This document shows positions 59,607 to 64,000 of a stretch of DNA of 64,000 nucleotides, piece by piece. The position numbers were made by a program, and so were the translations under genes. Origin of the DNA: Inquilinus limosus (lineage in GTDB: Bacteria; Pseudomonadota; Alphaproteobacteria; DSM-16000; Inquilinaceae); assembly GCF_002195995.1 (NCBI RefSeq), contig NZ_NHON01000004.1, positions 109,515-173,514 on the forward strand. The letters run 5' to 3'. Within the stretch, counting starts at the first letter, position 1; each line of letters begins with the position of its first letter. Below the pieces are notes generated by a model. That model was not told where the DNA came from. It searched no databases and was given only the letters and a program-made list of their open reading frames with translations.

Positions 59607-60536
59607 ATGTTCGGAGCGCTCCCCAGACGGGCAGCCGCAGCCCTGATCCTGGCTCTAGCGGCCGTCTCGGGGCCGGCCCTGGCTCAAAGCCTCGACCTGA
59701 GCCCGGAGCAGCCGGGCCGCCTGCGGGCGGAGAAGGACGCGGCGATCGCCGCCGCGCTGCCGAAGGATTTCCGATTCGTCGAGGACGGGGTGCTGACCGT
59801 GGCGGTGGCGCCCAGCCAGCCGCCGATCGCCACCTATGCCGATGATGCGCGGACCGTGGTCGGCGCCGACCCGGACCTGGCCCAGCTGGTCGCCGACGTG
59901 CTGGGGCTGAAGCTCAAGCTGGTTGCCGTGGCCTGGGCGGACTGGCCGCTGGGCCTGGCCTCCGGCAAGTACGACGCCGTCATCTCCAATGTCGGCGTGA
60001 CCGAGGAGCGCAAGCAGCGCTTCGACTTCTCCAGCTACCGCAAGGGCCTGCACGGCTTCTATGTGAAGTCGGACAGCCCGATCACGGCGATCCGCGAGCC
60101 GAAGGACATCACCGGCCTGCGGATCATCACGGCCTCCGGCACCAACCAGGAGCGGATCCTGCTGGAGTGGAACCGGCAGAACCAGGCCAAGGGCCTGGCC
60201 CCGGCCGAGCTGCAATATTATGACGACCAGGCCGCCTGGGGGCTGGCGATCCAGGCGGGGCGGGCGGACGCGCTGTTCAGCGTCAACGCCTCCCTGGCCT
60301 ACCAAGCCCGTGACGGCAGCCTCAAGCCGGTCGGGACGGTCAGCTCCGGCTGGCCGCTGGACGCCGAGACCGGCATCACCACCCGCCGCGGCAGCGGCCT
60401 GGCCGACGCTTTCACCGCCGCCATCAATGAACTGATCGCAGACGGGAAATACGCCGGTTCGCTGGCGCGCTGGAACCTGTCGGCCGAGGCGATCGACCGG
60501 TCGCGCACCAACCCGCCCGGCCTGCCGGCATTCTGA
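59607..60536 (+). CDS. Amino-acid ABC transporter binding protein (family 3), paralogue of 56559
   Basis: A 309-residue SBP_bac_3 protein with a signal peptide (residues 1-26, ending ALAQ). It shares with its paralogue the segments [68 protein letters not shown] and the end [10 protein letters not shown]. The ligand-pocket region differs (YYDDQAAWGLAIQAGRADAL against the paralogue's [20 protein letters not shown]), which suggests two ligands for one transporter. It is followed after 13 bp by a monooxygenase gene. The ATG at 59607 is preceded by GGAGGG. Confidence 0.92.
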   Translation: MFGALPRRAAAALILALAAVSGPALAQSLDLSPEQPGRLRAEKDAAIAAALPKDFRFVEDGVLTVAVAPSQPPIATYADDARTVVGADPDLAQLVADVLGLKLKLVAVAWADWPLGLASGKYDAVISNVGVTEERKQRFDFSSYRKGLHGFYVKSDSPITAIREPKDITGLRIITASGTNQERILLEWNRQNQAKGLAPAELQYYDDQAAWGLAIQAGRADALFSVNASLAYQARDGSLKPVGTVSSGWPLDAETGITTRRGSGLADAFTAAINELIADGKYAGSLARWNLSAEAIDRSRTNPPGLPAF

Positions 60537-60549
60537 CGAGGACCGCATC

Positions 60550-61626
60550 ATGGCATCGATCGACCATGCCGGATTCCTGACCCCCGGCAGCTTTCCGGAG
60601 GCCGACCCGCAGGACGGGCTGGAGAAGGCGCTGCGGCTGTTCGCCCATGGCGAGCGGCTGGGCTTCGACAGCGCCTGGATCCGGCAACGGCATCTCGAGC
60701 CCGGCGTGTCCTCAGCCTCGGTGTTCCTGGCGGCCGCGAGCCAGCGCACCCGGCGCATCCAGCTCGGCTCCGCCGTCATCCAGATCGGCTATGAAAGCCC
60801 GTACCGGCTGGCCGAGGACCTCGCCACCGTCGACGTGCTGTCGGGCGGGCGGCTGAATGTCGGGCTCAGCGCTGGCGTGCCGCCCCATATCGACCTGCTG
60901 GGACCGCGCGTCTTCGACGGCGACTGGACCGGCTACGACCTGTCCTATGGCCGGGTCGAGCGGCTGGTCGACAATCTCCGCGGCGGCTATCTCGGCGCGC
61001 CGGACCGGGTGGTGGTCAACGCCGCCGGCCGCCACCGGCCCCGGCTGCAGCCGGTGGCCGAGGGGCTGACCGACCGCGTCTGGTACGGCGGCGGGTCGCT
61101 GCGCTCGGCCGGCTGGGCCGGCCGCACCGGGCTGAACCTGTTGATCGGCAACGTCACCTCGGGCGAGGGCACCGACGATTTCTTCACCGCCCAGCTTCGG
61201 CAGCTCGACGTGTATCGGGAGGCCTGGCGCGGATCGCGCCCGGCCCGTGTGGCTTTGGGCCGGGTGATTGTGCCGTTCGACGGCGCCGATGACTGGACCC
61301 GCGCCCGCTATGCCGAATACGCCGCCAGCCGGCGCGCGCGGATCCTGGCGCCGCAGGGCGAGCGGCGGACCCTGTTCGCCCCGGACCTCGTTGGCCCCTC
61401 CGACCAGATCCTCGAGGCGCTGGCCCGGGACCCGGTGCTGGCGGAGGTGTCGGAGCTGCGGCTGGAGCTGCCCTACGAGTTCCGGCCCTTCGAGTACGAG
61501 CAGATCCTGGGCGATGCGGTGCGCCACATCCTGCCGCAACTCGGCTGGACGCCGGCGGGGCAGGGCGGACCGGTCTCCGCGCCCCATGCCTCCCCGGCCG
61601 AGGCCTGGGTGCCGCAGGGGAAATAG
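60550..61626 (+). CDS. LLM-class flavin-dependent oxidoreductase
   Basis: A 358-residue luciferase-like monooxygenase: DGLEKALRLFAHGERLGFDS, AWIRQRHLEPGVSSASVFLA, IQLGSAVIQIGYESPYRLAE and DVLSGGRLNVGLSAG are the conserved N-terminal barrel segments. It is distinct from the two monooxygenases at 51732 and 52768, making three in the cluster. It is co-transcribed with the binding-protein gene at 59607, so it presumably oxidises the solute bound by that protein. No NAD(P)H:FMN reductase gene is present in the cluster; the reduced flavin must come from elsewhere. Confidence 0.9.
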   Translation: MASIDHAGFLTPGSFPEADPQDGLEKALRLFAHGERLGFDSAWIRQRHLEPGVSSASVFLAAASQRTRRIQLGSAVIQIGYESPYRLAEDLATVDVLSGGRLNVGLSAGVPPHIDLLGPRVFDGDWTGYDLSYGRVERLVDNLRGGYLGAPDRVVVNAAGRHRPRLQPVAEGLTDRVWYGGGSLRSAGWAGRTGLNLLIGNVTSGEGTDDFFTAQLRQLDVYREAWRGSRPARVALGRVIVPFDGADDWTRARYAEYAASRRARILAPQGERRTLFAPDLVGPSDQILEALARDPVLAEVSELRLELPYEFRPFEYEQILGDAVRHILPQLGWTPAGQGGPVSAPHASPAEAWVPQGK

Positions 61627-61649
61627 GGGACCGCTCCGCGGCGGACCTC

Positions 61650-63950
61650 CTATTCCACGACGATCCGCACCGGGCGCGATTCCCCGCCCTGCAGCGGCAG
61701 GCGCAGCTGGAAGCGGTGGGCGCCGGGGCTCAGCGGCCAGTACACCGTCTCGTCCGGCCGGGCGGTGCGGAACGGCAAGCCGTCGACATACCAGACGACC
61801 TGGGTGACGCCGGGCGCCGCCGCGGCCTTCAGCGCCAGCCGGTCCAGCGCCGGCGGCATCTCCGGGTTGCGCCAGATCCGGGCGTTGTGCTCCGGCATCG
61901 TGATCGACAGGCGTGGCGGCTCGGCGGTGCCGATCGCCGGACCGTCCGGTCGGGGGGCATCCGGCTGCTGCGCGCGGGCGACGGCGGGGACCACGGCCGG
62001 CGGCGCGGCGGCGTCCGCCTTGACCCATTCGACCAGCCGCTGGCGGCAGAAATCGGGGGAGGGGCCGCCGGCCGGCACGCACAGCTCGACCGGCTTGTAG
62101 GCACGCGGCGCCGGGAAGCCGGCGTCCAGCAGGTCGCCGGGCCGGGCGCCGTGCAACGCCATCAGCACATCCTGCGCCAGCTTCGCGGCCGAACCGGCGC
62201 CGGCCACCTGGCGCATGGTCCCGGCATCCGGCCGGCCGAACCAGACCCCGACCATGTAGTCCTGCGACCACGCCACCACCCAGGCGTCGCGGTACCCTTG
62301 TGAGGTGCCGGTCTTCAGCGCCACCGGGAACGGGAACTCGGTGGTGCCGTAGCGCGGGAAACTGGGCAGCCGCGCCATCGGGTCGGACAGGAACAGCGTC
62401 ACCAGCCGGGCGATGTCGGCCGACAGCACCCGGCGCGGCGGCGCCATCGGCTGGCCGCGATACCACACCAGGTCGCGCAAGGTGCCGTCATCGGCCAGCG
62501 CGCCATAGGCCTGCACCAGCCGGTCCAGGCTGGTCGGCAGCGACCCGATCGCCATCGACAGGCCGAAGCTCTCGGCTGGCACGTCCAAATCGTGCAGCCC
62601 GAGCTCGCGGAAATAGCGGAAGCCGCTGTCCAGCCCGACCCGGCGCAGCAGGTTGGTGGCCGGGATGTTGCGCGAATTGGCCAGCGCCTGGCGCGGCAGC
62701 ACCGGGCCGAGGAAGGTCCGGTCGGCGTTGGAGATGCCGGACGCGCCCTCCGGCATGTCGGCCATCACGTCGGTCGGGCTCAGCAGGGTGCGCTGCATCG
62801 CCAGGGCGTAGATGAAGGGCTTCAGCGTGCTGCCGGGCGACCGCACGGTGCGGCTGAAATCGATCGACCCGCCATCCGGCCCGCCGTAGCGGGCGCTGCC
62901 GATATCGGCCAGCACCTCGCGGCTGTCGCGCCGGGCGACCACCACGGCCACCTGCTGCGCCCCCATCGGGGACAGCGCCCGCAGCTGGCGCCGCGCCGCC
63001 GCCGTCACCGTCTCCTGGATCCCCAGATCCAGCGTGGTGCGCAGCCGCGGGTCGCTCGGGTCCAGCGCCTGGGCGCCGTTGCGCGCGATCATCTGGCGCA
63101 GCCGCAGGATGGCGGGCACGGCGTCGGGCCGGCGCGGCACCGGCGGCAGGCGCAGATCGGCCAGCTGCGTCGTGGCCAGCCCCAGCTCCTGCGGGTCGAT
63201 CACGCCCTGGCTGGCCAGCTCGTCCAGCGCCCGCTGGCCGCGCAGCTTGGCCCGGGCCAGCCCGTCCGGCCGGCGCGGATTCATCAGGCCCGGCGCCTGC
63301 GGGATGGCGGAGAGCAGGGCGATCTCGGCCCAGCTCAGATCCGCCACCGGCTTGTCGAAATACCAGCGCGCGGCATGGGCGATGCCGTGGCTGCCATTGC
63401 CGTATGGCACCAGCCGCAGGTAGTGGGCCAGCAGCGTCCGCCGGTCGTAGCGCTGGGTCAGCACCAGCGCGGTGCCGGCCTCCACCGCCTTGGACCACAG
63501 GTTGCGCGCCGCCGGCTGCTGCATCCGGGCGATCTGCATGGCGATGGTGGAGGCGCCGGACCGCACCCGGCCGCCCTCGAGATTCTGCCACAGGGCGCGG
63601 GCGACGGCGCGCGGGTCGACGCCCGGATGGTCCCAGAAGCGGCGGTCCTCCAGCGCCAGCGTGGCGCGCACGACCCGGTCGGGCAAGGGACCGATGGTCC
63701 AGTAGCCGTAGTCGACATACCGTTTGCCGTCCGCCGTGCGCTCCTCATGGCCGATCTGGGCCAGGAACGCGCCCTGCCGGTCGTACAGGATCGGCGTCGG
63801 CGCCGGCGCCTCCAGATGCGCCCGCTGCGCCACCTGGACGGCGAACACCCCGAACACGGCGAGGCTGAGCGCGAGGGCGCTCCAGCCGATCCGGCGCCGC
63901 CAGGGGCGGGACGGGGTGGGAGCGATTGCGGAAGGCGCGGGAGCCTGCAT
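61650..63950 (-). CDS. pbpC: Penicillin-binding protein 1C
   Basis: A 766-residue bifunctional enzyme. One membrane anchor lies at about 22-42. A GT51 glycosyltransferase domain spans about 60-230, with TLALEDRRFWDHPGVD, GASTIAMQIARM and RRTLLAHYLRLVPYGNGSHG. The transpeptidase domain has the SxxK motif in SPGSTLKPF, SRN in ANSRNIPA and KTGTS. A C-terminal BiPBP_C domain follows (about 680-766, VVWYVDGLPFRTA). It polymerises and crosslinks peptidoglycan in the periplasm. The alpha-2-macroglobulin gene that often precedes pbpC would lie beyond the window end; the last 50 bp hold no gene. Confidence 0.95.
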   Translation of the reverse strand: MQAPAPSAIAPTPSRPWRRRIGWSALALSLAVFGVFAVQVAQRAHLEAPAPTPILYDRQGAFLAQIGHEERTADGKRYVDYGYWTIGPLPDRVVRATLALEDRRFWDHPGVDPRAVARALWQNLEGGRVRSGASTIAMQIARMQQPAARNLWSKAVEAGTALVLTQRYDRRTLLAHYLRLVPYGNGSHGIAHAARWYFDKPVADLSWAEIALLSAIPQAPGLMNPRRPDGLARAKLRGQRALDELASQGVIDPQELGLATTQLADLRLPPVPRRPDAVPAILRLRQMIARNGAQALDPSDPRLRTTLDLGIQETVTAAARRQLRALSPMGAQQVAVVVARRDSREVLADIGSARYGGPDGGSIDFSRTVRSPGSTLKPFIYALAMQRTLLSPTDVMADMPEGASGISNADRTFLGPVLPRQALANSRNIPATNLLRRVGLDSGFRYFRELGLHDLDVPAESFGLSMAIGSLPTSLDRLVQAYGALADDGTLRDLVWYRGQPMAPPRRVLSADIARLVTLFLSDPMARLPSFPRYGTTEFPFPVALKTGTSQGYRDAWVVAWSQDYMVGVWFGRPDAGTMRQVAGAGSAAKLAQDVLMALHGARPGDLLDAGFPAPRAYKPVELCVPAGGPSPDFCRQRLVEWVKADAAAPPAVVPAVARAQQPDAPRPDGPAIGTAEPPRLSITMPEHNARIWRNPEMPPALDRLALKAAAAPGVTQVVWYVDGLPFRTARPDETVYWPLSPGAHRFQLRLPLQGGESRPVRIVVE

Positions 63951-64000
63951 TCAAGTCAGCCCCAAAGTGTCCCCCCTCCCGCGGGGGAAGGGGGGACTAT

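Noticed and set aside
1..64000. CRISPR array, prophage, insertion sequence or integron
   Set aside because: No regularly spaced repeats, transposase, integrase or phage structural genes were seen. The only tandem repeat is the 115-bp duplication in the RTX gene.

Overview
The window is a chromosomal stretch of very high GC content from an alphaproteobacterium, most likely of the Rhodospirillales (Azospirillum/Inquilinus-like; I cannot name the species). The reasons are: the order rlpA-tmk-holB-metG-tatD-metallo-beta-lactamase at 7.2-13.0 kb, which is typical of Alphaproteobacteria; a small ECF sigma factor of EcfG type with an EcfG-style promoter (GGAAC-N17-GTT) in front of it; palindromic intergenic repeats of alphaproteobacterial style; and the dense set of ABC-transport and catabolic operons expected of a soil or plant-associated heterotroph. 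There is no rRNA, CRISPR array, phage or insertion sequence. The only RNA gene is one tRNA-Ser(UGA).

Layout. 0-6.5 kb is an untidy accessory region: a partial ribbon-helix-helix protein, an RTX calcium-binding secreted protein broken by a perfect 115-bp tandem duplication, a DUF4180 protein, a small His/Arg/Asp-rich exported protein, gene remnants (ferritin-like DUF892 and a truncated SDR), and a divergent LysR / isochorismatase-family pair. 6.7-13.0 kb is housekeeping: tRNA-Ser, rlpA, tmk, holB, metG, tatD and a PhnP-like hydrolase. 13.2-15.1 kb holds small uncharacterised proteins, among them a putative Cys-His hydrolase followed by a small exported Cys-rich protein. 15.1-22.6 kb is carbohydrate metabolism: an aldo/keto reductase, then on the minus strand a SbmA/BacA-like ABC protein translationally coupled to a PF10091 glycoside hydrolase, a GH15 glucoamylase and a periplasmic trehalase.

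23.2-26.1 kb carries a BKACE enzyme, a 3-hydroxyacyl-CoA-dehydrogenase-family protein and a divergent SDR, which together look like a carnitine-type catabolic module. 26.2-28.5 kb encodes a peptidoglycan-binding DUF4344 metallopeptidase and a lipoprotein. 28.5-30.9 kb is a conserved but uncharacterised LysR-tautomerase-cupin-DUF4865 cluster. 31-33 kb has an orphan response regulator convergent with the EcfG-like sigma factor. 33.2-37.5 kb has a lipid kinase and inositol-phosphatase pair, then an ornithine-cyclodeaminase homologue next to a histidine-ammonia-lyase-fold protein that lacks the MIO-forming Ala-Ser-Gly. 37.8-39.4 kb is an MhqO/MhqD-like pair. 39.4-45.7 kb is one minus-strand operon (class IV aminotransferase, PotFGHI-type transporter, XRE-cupin regulator, SDR), divergent from an aldose dehydrogenase and fucose-mutarotase-like pair.

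47.3-50 kb is a LysR/GMC oxidoreductase pair. 50-61.6 kb is a large apparent organosulfur-amino-acid salvage island: three flavin monooxygenases, two GNAT acetyltransferases, an M20D deacylase, two paralogous amino-acid binding proteins around a fused permease-ATPase, and a peptide-type binding protein. It resembles the Bacillus ytmI/yxeK logic of acetylation, oxidative C-S cleavage and deacetylation. The window ends with pbpC.
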